Shown here: one piece after another, positions 17,659 through 25,682 of the stretch | How the letters are laid out: each line of letters starts with the position of its first letter | Numbering within the stretch: position 1 is the stretch's first letter | Source: Brachybacterium aquaticum | GTDB taxonomy: Bacteria; Actinomycetota; Actinomycetes; Actinomycetales; Dermabacteraceae | Direction of reading: 5' to 3' | NCBI RefSeq assembly: GCF_014204755.1 | Contig: NZ_JACHLZ010000001.1 | Coordinates: 2,604,001 to 2,668,000, forward strand | Length of the DNA stretch: 64,000 nt | Notes under the pieces: model-generated | Databases searched by the model: none | What the model saw: the letters and a program-made list of their open reading frames with translations, nothing else | What the model was told of the DNA's origin: nothing | Translations under genes and position numbers: made by a program

Positions 17659-19101
17659 ATGCTTCTCGAACGGATCTATGACGAGGACCTGTCCCAGGCC
17701 GGCTACTTCATCGGCTGTCAGGCGCAGAAGGAAGCGCTGGTGGTGGATCCGCGGCGCGACATCCAGGTCTACCTCGACCTCGCCGCCCACCACGGCATGA
17801 CCATCACCGCCGTGGCCGAGACCCACATCCACGCCGACTTCCTCTCCGGCACCCGCGAGCTCGCCGCCGCCACCGACTCCACGGCGTACGTCTCCGGCGA
17901 GGGCGGCGAGGACTGGCAATACGGCTTCGAGGCCGAGCGCCTGCACGACGGCGAGTCGATCCAGCTGGGCAACATCACCGTCACCGCCCGCCACACCCCG
18001 GGCCACACCCCCGAGCACCTCAGCTACCTGGTCACCGACGGCGCCTTCGCCGACGAGCCCGGCTACTTCCTCACCGGCGACTTCGTGTTCTCCGGGGACC
18101 TGGGCCGCCCGGACCTGCTGGACGAGGCCGTGGGCATGGAGGACACCCGCTTCGCCGGCGCGAAGCAGCTGTTCGCCTCCCTGAAGAGCGCGTTCCTCAC
18201 CCTCCCCGATCACGTGCAGGTGTTCCCCGGCCACGGCGCCGGCTCCGCCTGCGGGAAGGCGCTGGGCGCGCTGCCCTCCACCACGGTGGGCTACGAGCGG
18301 AGGTTCGCCTGGTGGGGCCCGTTCCTGGAGAACGACGACGAGCAGGGCTTCATCGACGAGCTGCTGGACGGCCAGCCCGACGCCCACGCCTACTTCGCCC
18401 GCATGAAGCGGCAGAACACCGACGGCCCCGCCCTTCTGGGCGAGCGCCCCGCCCCGCGCGAGGTGGCGACCGGTGAGCTCTCCGGCGGCCTCGCCGACGG
18501 CTCTCTCGCCCTGGTGGACACCCGCCCCGTGGCGGAGGTGCATGCGGGCACGGTGCACGGCGCGCTGTCGATCCCCTCCCTCGGCAAGGCCGCCACCCAC
18601 ATCGGCTGGGCCTTCGACCCCGAGACCGACGACGCCCAGCTGGTGGTGCTCGCGCCCGACGCGGCCACCGCCGCCACCTACGGCGACCACTTCGTGCGGG
18701 TGGGCGTGGACGCGCTCACCGGCTACATCCCCTCCCTGGACGGGCTGGAGCTGTCCGCCCCCGCCACCGTGGCCCCGGCGGACCTCGCCGCGCTGCGCGC
18801 GCAGGAGCCGGATGCGCACCTGCTGGACGTGCGCACGCGCACCGAGCACGCCGCCGGCACGGTGGACGACGCCGACCAGCTCTCCGCCGGCAAGGTGCTC
18901 TTCCACCCCGGCGACCTGCCCGCGAAGGACGCCGGGCGCCTGATCACCTTCTGCCAGTCCGGGCTGCGCAACTCCGTGGCCGCGGCCGCGCTGCGCCGCG
19001 CCGGCTACGACGTGGTGGAGCTGGAGGGCAGCTACGCCGGCTGGTCCCGCTGGGCCGCCGCACAGCACGAGCTGGGGACCACCGGAGCGGACGCCCGATG
19101 A
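17659..19101 (+). CDS. cstB: CstB-like persulfide dioxygenase / sulfurtransferase
   Basis: 480-aa fusion. Residues 1-250 are a metallo-beta-lactamase fold of the ETHE1/persulfide dioxygenase type: 'ETHIHADFLSG' (HxHxDH-like), 'HTPGHTPEHLSY', 'TGDFVFSGDLGRPDLL' and 'FPGHGAGSACGK'. A degenerate rhodanese domain follows (about 265-360), without an active-site Cys. An active C-terminal rhodanese domain has 'LLDVRTRTEHAAG' and the catalytic loop 'CQSGLRN'. This is the CstB arrangement, which oxidises low-molecular-weight persulfide to sulfite and transfers sulfane sulfur to form thiosulfate. The RBS GGAGG lies 7 nt upstream; the next gene overlaps by 4 bp. Confidence 0.88.
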   Translation: MLLERIYDEDLSQAGYFIGCQAQKEALVVDPRRDIQVYLDLAAHHGMTITAVAETHIHADFLSGTRELAAATDSTAYVSGEGGEDWQYGFEAERLHDGESIQLGNITVTARHTPGHTPEHLSYLVTDGAFADEPGYFLTGDFVFSGDLGRPDLLDEAVGMEDTRFAGAKQLFASLKSAFLTLPDHVQVFPGHGAGSACGKALGALPSTTVGYERRFAWWGPFLENDDEQGFIDELLDGQPDAHAYFARMKRQNTDGPALLGERPAPREVATGELSGGLADGSLALVDTRPVAEVHAGTVHGALSIPSLGKAATHIGWAFDPETDDAQLVVLAPDAATAATYGDHFVRVGVDALTGYIPSLDGLELSAPATVAPADLAALRAQEPDAHLLDVRTRTEHAAGTVDDADQLSAGKVLFHPGDLPAKDAGRLITFCQSGLRNSVAAAALRRAGYDVVELEGSYAGWSRWAAAQHELGTTGADAR

Positions 19102-19688
19102 CCGCCACCCCCACCACTCGCACCGTGACCCCTGCCGAGCTCGCCCACCGCCTCAGCACGGACCCCGAGCTGATGGTGATCGACGTGCGCACCCCCGGCG
19201 AGTTCGAGACCGTCCACATCCCCGGCTCCCACAACGTGCCACTGGACCTGCTCACCGCCCACACCGACACGCTCGCCGGCCGCATGGGCGAGCACGTGGT
19301 GCTGGTGTGCCGCTCCGGCGCCCGCGCCGGGAAGGCCTGCGAGGCGCTGCAGCAGTCCGGCCTGGAGGGCATCGACGTGCTCGACGGCGGCATCGCCGCC
19401 TACCAGGACGCCGTGGGCGAGGTGAACCGCAGCGGCGGCCGCTGGGCGATGGACCGCCAGGTGCGGATGACGGCAGGCACCCTGGTGCTCGCCGGCACCC
19501 TCGCCGGACAGCTGGTCCACCGACGCCTGGGCCTGGTCGCGGGCGCGATCGGCGCAGGGCTCACCTACTCGGCGCTCAGCGACACCTGCGCCATGGCCGC
19601 GGTGCTCGGCAGGATGCCGTGGAACCGCACGGCCGACTCCCCCACCGTCGAGACCGCCCTGGTGCCCGGCGGCGTCGCGGCGCGCTGA
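19098..19688 (+). CDS. Rhodanese-DUF2892 membrane protein (YgaP-like)
   Basis: 196-aa protein, coupled to the cstB-like gene by an ATGA overlap. The N-terminal rhodanese domain (about residues 10-110) shows 'LMVIDVRTPGEFETVHIPGS' and the catalytic loop 'CRSGARAGKAC'. The C-terminal DUF2892 region ('RWAMDRQVRMTAGTLVLAG', then 'LGLVAGAIGAGLTYSAL') has two membrane helices. YgaP-like proteins move sulfane sulfur at the inner membrane. The context puts it in persulfide disposal with the upstream enzyme. Confidence 0.85.
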   Translation: MTATPTTRTVTPAELAHRLSTDPELMVIDVRTPGEFETVHIPGSHNVPLDLLTAHTDTLAGRMGEHVVLVCRSGARAGKACEALQQSGLEGIDVLDGGIAAYQDAVGEVNRSGGRWAMDRQVRMTAGTLVLAGTLAGQLVHRRLGLVAGAIGAGLTYSALSDTCAMAAVLGRMPWNRTADSPTVETALVPGGVAAR

Positions 19689-19717
19689 GGCCACCCGCCG
19701 AGGTCACCCGCCCCGCG

Positions 19718-19736
19718 CCGGAGCCCGCCGCTCCGG
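19718..19736 (+). terminator. Small hairpin between the rhodanese gene and the Cys-rich gene
   Basis: CCGGAGC at 19718-19724 pairs with GCTCCGG at 19730-19736 around a 5-nt loop. It may attenuate transcription or protect RNA between the two genes rather than end the operon. Confidence 0.4.
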
Positions 19737-19831
19737 TGCCGGGCGGCCTCCCCCTCCCCGGCTCGCGCCGGACCGTGCCCCGCACCCCGCTCACACCCCT
19801 CCTCTCTCACCTCTCACCGAAGGAGCACGCC

Positions 19832-19996
19832 ATGTGCCGAGCCACCACCTGCAACACCTGCGGCAAGACCACCTGGGCCGGCTGCGGCCAGCACGTCGAC
19901 CAGGTCATGAAGGACGTCCGCCCCGCCGACCGCTGCCCCGGCCACGCCGAGGCGGCCCCGGAGAAGGGCTTCTTCGCCCGGCTGCTGGGTCGCTGA
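19832..19996 (+). CDS. Small Cys-rich protein of persulfide loci
   Basis: 54-aa protein with a strong AAGGAG RBS 6 nt before its ATG. The sequence begins 'MCRATTCNTCGKTTWAGCGQ', with four cysteines and a His that could bind a metal or carry sulfane sulfur, then 'HVDQVMKDVRPADRCPGH', and ends in an amphipathic tail 'GFFARLLGR'. Small proteins of this kind are common beside actinobacterial cst-like genes, but I know no function. A longer upstream frame was rejected because it is out of phase with the rhodanese gene. Confidence 0.7.
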   Translation: MCRATTCNTCGKTTWAGCGQHVDQVMKDVRPADRCPGHAEAAPEKGFFARLLGR

Positions 19997-20353
19997 GGCC
20001 GCCACCGCTTCGCCCTCCTGCAGGGCGACCGCGGCCTGGCCGTTGACCTGCATCCACACGATCTGCTTGGCCAGCCCCCTGACCCGACACCGCGGCTCAG
20101 CGGGTCAGCGCCTCCCGGGCAAGGGAAGTCGCCTCCGGGGAGAAGCAGAAGCCCCGCTCGCTGAGCCGCGAGGTCACGGTGCCGGTGTTGGCGAGCAGAT
20201 GCCAGGCAGGCAGGTCGAGGATCGCCCCGGTGGTGACGGGGCCGGACTCGCTCGGTCCGATGCCGGGACAGAGGACGTCGGCCGTCCCAGGCCGCGCGAG
20301 TACGGTGGCCATAGACGTATGCACCGCGCATCACCAGAGAGAGGACGCCCCCC
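19997..20353. other. Intergenic region with weak coding remnants
   Basis: 357 bp. On the minus strand, 20097-20312 could encode a 71-aa peptide containing 'GAILDLPAWHLLANTGTVTS'. Another minus stretch near 20016-20062 reads 'LAKQIVWMQVNGQAAVAL', which looks like a fragment of a real protein I cannot name. Both lack convincing starts and are best seen as decayed genes. The region also carries the promoter of the VOC gene; its RBS, GAGAGAGGA, lies at 20335-20343. Confidence 0.35.
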
Positions 20354-20902
20354 ATGTCAGAGTCCCCCGCTCCCACCGCCGGCCCCCTGCCCCGCGGCAT
20401 CCAGCACATTGGGGTGACGGTCCCCGATCTCGACGCCGCCACCACGTTCTTCGTCGAGGGGCTCGGCGCGAAGGTCGCCTACGACGGCCTCACCCCCGAG
20501 GACGAGCCGCGCGAGGGCGAGGAGGTGGAGCGTCAGCTGGGTCTGCCCTCCGGCGCTGCCATCCATCGCCAGCGAATGATCGTGATCGGCGAGGGCCCGG
20601 GGCTCGAGGTGTTCGAGATCCGCGGGGAGCAGCGCGCGGCGTCCGGCCTCGCGGACTTCGGCCTGAACCACATCTCCCTGTACTGCGACGACATCGAGGG
20701 CAGCCTCGCGCGGCTGGTCGCGGCCGGGGGCAGGCCCCTGTCCGAAGTGCACGGCAACAGCCGCCACGAGGACTCACCGGGCAACGGCAGCGTCTACGTG
20801 AAGGCGCCGTGGGGGATGCTCATCGAGCTGCAGACCATCCCGTCCGGCCACTACTACGACGAGGACTCGCAGGCCGAGGTCTGGATGCCCTCCCCGCGCT
20901 GA
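20354..20902 (+). CDS. VOC-family (glyoxalase/bleomycin resistance-like) protein
   Basis: 182-aa protein with two beta-alpha-beta-beta-beta modules of the vicinal oxygen chelate fold: 'GIQHIGVTVPDLDAATTFFV' and 'LNHISLYCDDIEGSLARLVA'. It ends in 'VKAPWGMLIELQTI', whose Glu is a normal metal ligand. The first-module His ('QHIG'), the second-module His ('NHIS') and the Glu are all present, so it can bind a metal. The substrate is unknown. It stands alone, directly upstream of the BtpA remnant. Confidence 0.75.
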   Translation: MSESPAPTAGPLPRGIQHIGVTVPDLDAATTFFVEGLGAKVAYDGLTPEDEPREGEEVERQLGLPSGAAIHRQRMIVIGEGPGLEVFEIRGEQRAASGLADFGLNHISLYCDDIEGSLARLVAAGGRPLSEVHGNSRHEDSPGNGSVYVKAPWGMLIELQTIPSGHYYDEDSQAEVWMPSPR

Positions 20903-20904
20903 CC

Positions 20905-21107
20905 GTTCCGCTCACGGCCGCACAGATCGCTCGTTCGACCGTGGTCTCATCGCTTCCCGACGGGATCCTCGTCTCGGGGCCGATGGCGGGGGCGGGACCG
21001 GATCCGGCGATGCTCCGTGAGGTGCGCGAGGCCGTACCCGAGGAGATCCCGGTGCTGCTGAACACGGGCGCGCGGGCGGAGACGATCGCCCGGATGCTCG
21101 AGGTCCT
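20905..21107 (+). pseudogene. BtpA/SgcQ-family protein, C-terminal fragment
   Basis: A 65-residue plus-strand fragment resembles the C-terminal barrel strands of BtpA-family proteins: 'DGILVSGPMAGAGPDPAML' followed by 'IPVLLNTGARAETIARMLE'. It has no start codon of its own, and its 3' end is cut by the left terminal repeat of the IS1634-family element at 21108. The 5' two-thirds of the gene are absent from the window. It is a remnant left beside a mobile element. Confidence 0.6.
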
Positions 21108-21120
21108 GAGTTGGACCTTT

Positions 21121-21473
21121 TTAGTGAGTCAGTGCATCAAGCACGTGCCGGGCGTCGTCGGTGAGTTCGGGCTTGGCTGTGATCTGCAGTCCGGCGAGGC
21201 TGATGGTGACGTCTTGGAGTGGGCGTCGTGTGCGGATGATCTTGCGGATGCTGAACCCGGTCTTGTGCTGCAGGTAGCGGGCGATCGCCAGGGCAGTGAA
21301 CACGATGGTGAGGTGGGCTTCGATCGCGTCGCGTTGCCGGTGAAATATGGGCCTGGCCTGCAGGTCTGTCTTGCTCATCCGGAAGGGCTGCTCGACGTGC
21401 CAGAGGTCGTGATAGTTCGAGAGCACCTCTGCCGGCGGCATGACCTGGGCGGGGATATTGGTGACGTAGGGGC
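21121..21473 (-). pseudogene. IS1634-family transposase, C-terminal part
   Basis: Minus-strand frame ending at the TAA at 21121. It reads 'PYVTNIPAQVMPPAEVL', 'YHDLWHVEQPFRMSKTDLQA' and 'RDAIEAHLTIVFTALAIARY', the usual C-terminal catalytic region of IS1634 DDE transposases, including the conserved Glu of 'WHVEQ'. The reading frame enters from IS256 sequence, so no functional protein is expected. Confidence 0.8.
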
Positions 21474-22898
21474 GTGTCAGATGGTCTGTGTAAGCCGTAC
21501 CGAAAGGAACGGTAAGAATCATGACCATGACCGACGAGAAGACGCCGGGTGGGCCTTCGGGCCAGGACCTGGTCGAGCAGTTGAAGGCCGCCGGGCAGCT
21601 GGACGCGCTGCTCGCTCAGATCGACGCCGGGAATGTAGAGCTGACCGGCGATGGCGGGTTCGTGCCCGCGCTGGTCAAGGCCGCGCTGGAACGGGGCCTG
21701 CAGGCCGAGCTGAGCAGCCATCTCGGCAACGAGAAGGGCTCTGAGGACGCGTCGAAGCACGCCAACTCCCGTAACGGGACGACGCCGAAGACGGTCCAGT
21801 CGGAGGTCGGGCCGATCGCGCTGGACGTCCCGAGGGACCGTGCCGGCTCGTTCACGCCGCGCCTGGTCCCGAAAGGCCAGCGGCGCCTGGGCGGCCTCGA
21901 TGACATGATCATCAGCCTCTATGCCAGCGGGGTGACGATCCGGGACATCCAGCATCACCTGGCGTCCACGCTCGGCACGGACCTGTCGCACGAGACGATC
22001 TCGAACGTCACCGACGCCGTGCTCGAGGAGGTCTCCGCGTGGCAGGCGAGGCCGCTGGAGGAGTTCTACCCAGTCCTCTATCTCGACGCGATCCGAATCA
22101 AGATCCGGGAGAACAGCCAGGTCATCAACCGCGCCGCCTACATTGCGGTCGGCGTCGATCTTGACGGGGTCAAGCACGTGCTGGGGATCTGGGTCCCGGA
22201 CACCGAGGGGTCGGCGTTCTGGGCCCATGTCTGCGCTGACCTCGCCAACCGCGGAGTGCGGGACGTGCTGATCGTGTGCTGCGACGGGCTCAAGGGCCTG
22301 CCGGAGGCGGTCGAGGCGACCTGGCCGGACTCGATGGTCCAGACCTGCGTGGTCTACCTGATCCGGGCCGCGACGCGGTTTGTGGCCTACGAGGACCGCA
22401 AGAAGGTCGCCGCCGCGCTGAAGCCCATCTACACCGCGGCCAGCGAGGACGCGGCCTGGGCGGCGCTGGTCGAGTTCGAGACCTCGTCACTGGGGCAGAA
22501 GTACCCCTCGATCGTGATGACCTGGAAGAACTCGTGGGACCGGTTCGTGCCGTTCCTCCAGTTCCCGCCGATGCTGAGGAAGGTCATCTACACGACCAAC
22601 GCGATCGAGTCGTTGAACTACCAGCTGCGGAAGGTCACGAAGAACGGTGGACACTTCCCCTCGACGGACGCGGCCGTGAAGCTGCTCTGGCTCGCGATCT
22701 GCAACATCGAAGACAAGCGCGCCGCCGATCGCGCCCGAGACCGTGGCAAGCCCGCGAACGAGCGGAAGGCCCAGGGCCGGCTCGTCGAGGGGCAGGTCGT
22801 CTCGAATTGGAAGCAGGCCCTCGCCCAGCTCGCCGCCGCCTACCCCGACCGGATCACCCCATACCTGTGAACACCCCGCTTACACAGACAAATTGACA
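21474..22898 (+). mobile_element. IS256-family element inserted in the IS1634 transposase gene
   Basis: One transposase gene lies between terminal inverted repeats. The inner 12 bases are perfect, GTCTGTGTAAGC at 21484-21495 and GCTTACACAGAC at 22878-22889. The repeats extend outwards imperfectly to about 21474 and 22898 (both begin with a TGTCA motif). No 8-9 bp target duplication is visible, and about 20-25 residues of the surrounding transposase are missing, so insertion was followed by a deletion or recombination. Outer ends are accurate to within a few bases. Confidence 0.75.
21521..22870 (+). CDS. IS256-family (mutator-type) transposase
   Basis: 449-aa DDE transposase. The central catalytic region shows the first Asp in 'PVLYLDAIRIKIRE', the second in 'DVLIVCCDGLKGLPEA' and the Glu in 'VIYTTNAIESLNYQLRKV', all characteristic of IS256. 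The N-terminal 'LVKAALERGLQAELSSHLG' is also typical. The gene is full length and undamaged. Start at the ATG at 21521; a second ATG two codons on is equally possible. Confidence 0.92.
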   Translation: MTMTDEKTPGGPSGQDLVEQLKAAGQLDALLAQIDAGNVELTGDGGFVPALVKAALERGLQAELSSHLGNEKGSEDASKHANSRNGTTPKTVQSEVGPIALDVPRDRAGSFTPRLVPKGQRRLGGLDDMIISLYASGVTIRDIQHHLASTLGTDLSHETISNVTDAVLEEVSAWQARPLEEFYPVLYLDAIRIKIRENSQVINRAAYIAVGVDLDGVKHVLGIWVPDTEGSAFWAHVCADLANRGVRDVLIVCCDGLKGLPEAVEATWPDSMVQTCVVYLIRAATRFVAYEDRKKVAAALKPIYTAASEDAAWAALVEFETSSLGQKYPSIVMTWKNSWDRFVPFLQFPPMLRKVIYTTNAIESLNYQLRKVTKNGGHFPSTDAAVKLLWLAICNIEDKRAADRARDRGKPANERKAQGRLVEGQVVSNWKQALAQLAAAYPDRITPYL

Positions 22899-24026
22899 GG
22901 CCCAGTGGTTCTTCAAGAACCGGGTCGACTTCACCGCCACGTCCCCGTCGATCACGGCCCGGGCCCGGTTCTCCTGCGCAGTGAGCGTGTGTCCGTCCCG
23001 GACTGCGCGTTTGCGGGAGTAAGCCCAGACGGCCCGCCAGTGCACGAGATGCTGCTCGGGGTCCCAGACCGGCTCCCGCCGGTTCTTCTTTCGCTCGGTC
23101 CTGGTGTTGCCGTGGCGCGGGGTGATCGTGTCGATCAACTGCCCATCGGTGAACGCATCCCCCTCCCAGTGGAAGTGATTCTCCAGGTCACCCGGCGCTT
23201 TCACCTGTCTCGAGCCGCCGATGAACTTCAGCTCCGCCTCGTCCAGCGCCGTCAGATTGGCGGTGGAGAGCATCCCGGCATCAGCGACCACAACCATGTC
23301 GGCAAGGTTGTGGCGGGTCTGGAACTGCTTGATGATCGGCACGATCGTCCGGGTCTCGGCATGGTTCCCCTCGAAGCAGCCGATCTCCAACGGGAACCCG
23401 CCACGATCCACCAGAAGACCCACCACGATCCGCGAATCGACCCGGCGTTCCTTGGAGTAGCCGACCTTCCGCAGCTCGTCCTCGTGCTCCGCCTCAAAGT
23501 AGAGCGTGGTGACGTCGTAGAGGACCAGCGAGATGTCACCGCTGGTGGCAGCGTGTTCGACGCACTTCGTGGCAATATGGTCGCGGTACTCGCGCTCGGC
23601 GACGCGGGCCAGGCAGCGCTTCATCGTCGAGCGGTGCACCGGGTCCATCCCAACCTCGGTCAGCACGCGAGCGGAGTCGCTCATCGAGGTCGGCTCGATC
23701 AGTCTCGCGGCGACGAGCTGGAAGAACGCCTCGTCCTCGATGACGTCGAACCCCAGCGCCGTCCATGCCACCTGGAGCGTCTCCACCAGCTGGCGGGAGC
23801 GTTTCGAGTGGACCACCGCTGACTGCGGATCCCGCGGAAGACCCAGGTCAAGGGCCTCCTGGCCCGCGTTGATCTTGTCCCGGCCCGCACTCATCAGCGC
23901 GGCAAGCTCGGCCTCGGTATGGGCGGAGCCGAGGTGCTCCAGCACTACATCCCGGCGTTTCTTCCGCTCGGCGATCTGCACCGCAGTCGCACCCGACGCC
24001 GTCTTCACCTTCCGCAGAAACACCAT
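22899..24026 (-). pseudogene. IS1634-family transposase, N-terminal part
   Basis: About 375 codons from the ATG at 24026 (MVFLRKVKTASGATAVQIAE). Recognisable parts are 'ISLVLYDVTTLYFEAEHEDE' (first catalytic Asp) and 'DMVVVADAGMLSTANL' (second Asp). The frame breaks off after 'KSTRFLKNHWACQF', where IS256 begins. The matching C-terminal part is at 21121-21473; roughly 20-25 residues between them are lost. Confidence 0.85.
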
Positions 24027-24118
24027 CCCGTTAGTGTGTCACCCACGACCTCCCGCACGGCCCTGACCAGGAGGATCATCGACAGAATCAGCCGTCATCT
24101 CCCAGAGAGGTCCAACTC

Positions 24119-24270
24119 GGGCCCGATGTGCGGGGCCAGCGGGATGCCGGCGGCGTTCATCTCCGAGGCCTGCCCCCAGGAGATCGCGGCAGCGCGGGTG
24201 GGCCGGTCTCGATGGAGCCGGGATGGATCAAGTTCACGCGGATCCTGTCGGCCGCAAAGTTCAAAGCGAA
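24119..24270 (-). pseudogene. Short-chain dehydrogenase fragment
   Basis: Minus-strand codons at about 24198-24262 read 'ALNFAADRIRVNLIHPGSIE', the conserved stretch after the active site of classical SDRs. A second piece in another frame reads 'MNAAGIPLAPHIGPELD'. Neither start nor end of a gene remains. It abuts the right repeat of the IS1634-family element and is too short to function. The following 150 bp (to 24424) holds no gene I can support. Confidence 0.5.
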
Positions 24271-24424
24271 AGGCAATATAGAGAGGGGGCATGGTCGAAT
24301 CCCATTGACATCCAAAGCGAATAACGAATCGTCCCCCAGTGCCATTCTCACGCTCGGGCGACTCCGGGCGACTCCCAACCTAACCCTCACCGACTCGAGT
24401 CCACCCCAAACCCCTGCACCCCTA

Positions 24425-25570
24425 TCACGCCAGCGGCTGGACAAACTGAACGAAACCTTCTCCTGTCCAAATCCTAAGAACTGCATCTCGGAAGTCTTCG
24501 ACCCCAATGGAGCCCAGACGATCACTATCGACCACAAGAATTCCAACTGGCTCACGAAAACTCTCGCGCAGGTCACCTGCCATTAACTCGAGACCGCGAA
24601 CATCCCGGTCCGACATGTCCGAATAATCCTGTAGTGCCACCACCTGTATCGCCTTACATTCCGCCCTCTTCTGCCCATCGGGGCTGGCGGGATACGAGAA
24701 CCCACCCTTCAGCCAGACCGCAACTGAGGCCAGCCGCACCATGGAATCACGCATCCTCTTCGAAAACATCTTGACGCGTGAGAGCCTTACGTCAAATGCT
24801 ACCTGCCCGTACGAGTCGTCCCTGACGGGGCTAATAATTGCATCCACGATAACTGTCCTACCCGACTCTACATTCCTGACGGCGGCCCCGGGAGTTACAT
24901 TGAAGTCACCCCCGTAGGCTTCGACAAGGATGCGATACAGCCAGCCCTCGAGCTCCACGACCTTCTGTCGAACTTGCTGATGGCGCAATTCACGCGCTCC
25001 CAATTCCGGCTTACCATTTGTATCTCCGAGAGTCTTGCCATTCGCATCCTCGACCAGACTACCCGGGGGGCGCATGGTCGCATCCCCCGGGGCACGCTTG
25101 TCGCCAATCTCGCCCGCCAGCTTTTCGGGCACACGATCAGGTTTGCCGGCCAGTTCCATGAACTCCTCGGCTTCCCTTGCCCTCTTCTCCTCCATCTTCT
25201 CAGACGGCGCATTTAAGATTTCCGCCCTCTGCTTCTCGAGGACGACATTCTCAGTTTCGTTGGCCACTAGCTGGCGATCACGCCACTGCGACGCCCCCTG
25301 AAGCAATAGAGCTAAGCCCGAAAAAAACATTACTATCACCAAAATGGGAATACCCGAACCCTGAAGGGATGATATTATCTCTTGCCGTTCGAGAAGCGCT
25401 TCGCGCGCCACCGGCGTGTAGCTCTGAAGGTCACCCTCCGTGATACGCAATACGGCATCAACCTGAGCGAATCCCCATGGCATCAGGAACGCCGCCAGCA
25501 TGAGGCCTATCCCTAGGGACGAGGTGAACTTGTAGTAATGGCCGTAATCTAGTGCCGCAATTCCGTTCAA
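24425..25570 (-). CDS. Two-TM protein of unknown function, last gene of the defence operon
   Basis: 381-aa protein I cannot assign to a family. Residues 16-36 ('SLGIGLMLAAFLMPWGFA') and about 70-92 ('GIPILVIVMFFSGLALLLQG') are membrane helices. A charged, probably coiled-coil stretch follows (about 95-150), rich in Glu/Lys/Arg. The cytoplasmic C-terminal domain contains 'GWLYRILVEAYGGDF', 'VIVDAIISPVRDD' and 'AFDVRLSRV', an alternation reminiscent of PD-(D/E)XK or sensor folds but without a clear catalytic set. Its base composition is visibly less GC-rich than the rest of the window, suggesting separate transfer. It lies 112 bp downstream of the UvrD-like helicase on the same strand, so it may be the operon's membrane effector or sensor. 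Confidence 0.6.
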   Translation of the reverse strand: MNGIAALDYGHYYKFTSSLGIGLMLAAFLMPWGFAQVDAVLRITEGDLQSYTPVAREALLERQEIISSLQGSGIPILVIVMFFSGLALLLQGASQWRDRQLVANETENVVLEKQRAEILNAPSEKMEEKRAREAEEFMELAGKPDRVPEKLAGEIGDKRAPGDATMRPPGSLVEDANGKTLGDTNGKPELGARELRHQQVRQKVVELEGWLYRILVEAYGGDFNVTPGAAVRNVESGRTVIVDAIISPVRDDSYGQVAFDVRLSRVKMFSKRMRDSMVRLASVAVWLKGGFSYPASPDGQKRAECKAIQVVALQDYSDMSDRDVRGLELMAGDLRESFREPVGILVVDSDRLGSIGVEDFRDAVLRIWTGEGFVQFVQPLA

Positions 25571-25682
25571 GACGCCCGTCTCCGTAAGTTAGCTGACTCG
25601 ACAAAACTACAATCCGCCGCACCAGGCCCGCGGCAACCGATCCACAAACGACACACCGGAGCCCTTTCGAATCCTTCCGGTT

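Larger units (their letters stand above)
21108..24118. mobile_element. IS1634-family element, disrupted by a nested IS256-family element
   Basis: Bounded by a perfect 11-bp terminal inverted repeat, GAGTTGGACCT at 21108-21118 and AGGTCCAACTC at 24108-24118. Its minus-strand transposase gene is in two parts (22899-24026 and 21121-21473) around an IS256-family element. The flanking DNA differs on each side (BtpA fragment left, SDR fragment right) and shows no obvious target duplication. It may have taken part in a rearrangement at the left edge of the defence island. Confidence 0.75.

Noticed and set aside
20097-20324. Small minus-strand gene before the VOC gene
   Set aside because: Plausible length but no RBS and no recognisable family; left as a possible remnant in the intergenic entry.
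24128-24586. Plus-strand 152-codon frame at the end of the two-TM gene
   Set aside because: Overlaps the C-terminal coding part of the minus-strand gene and SDR remnants; no domain and no RBS.
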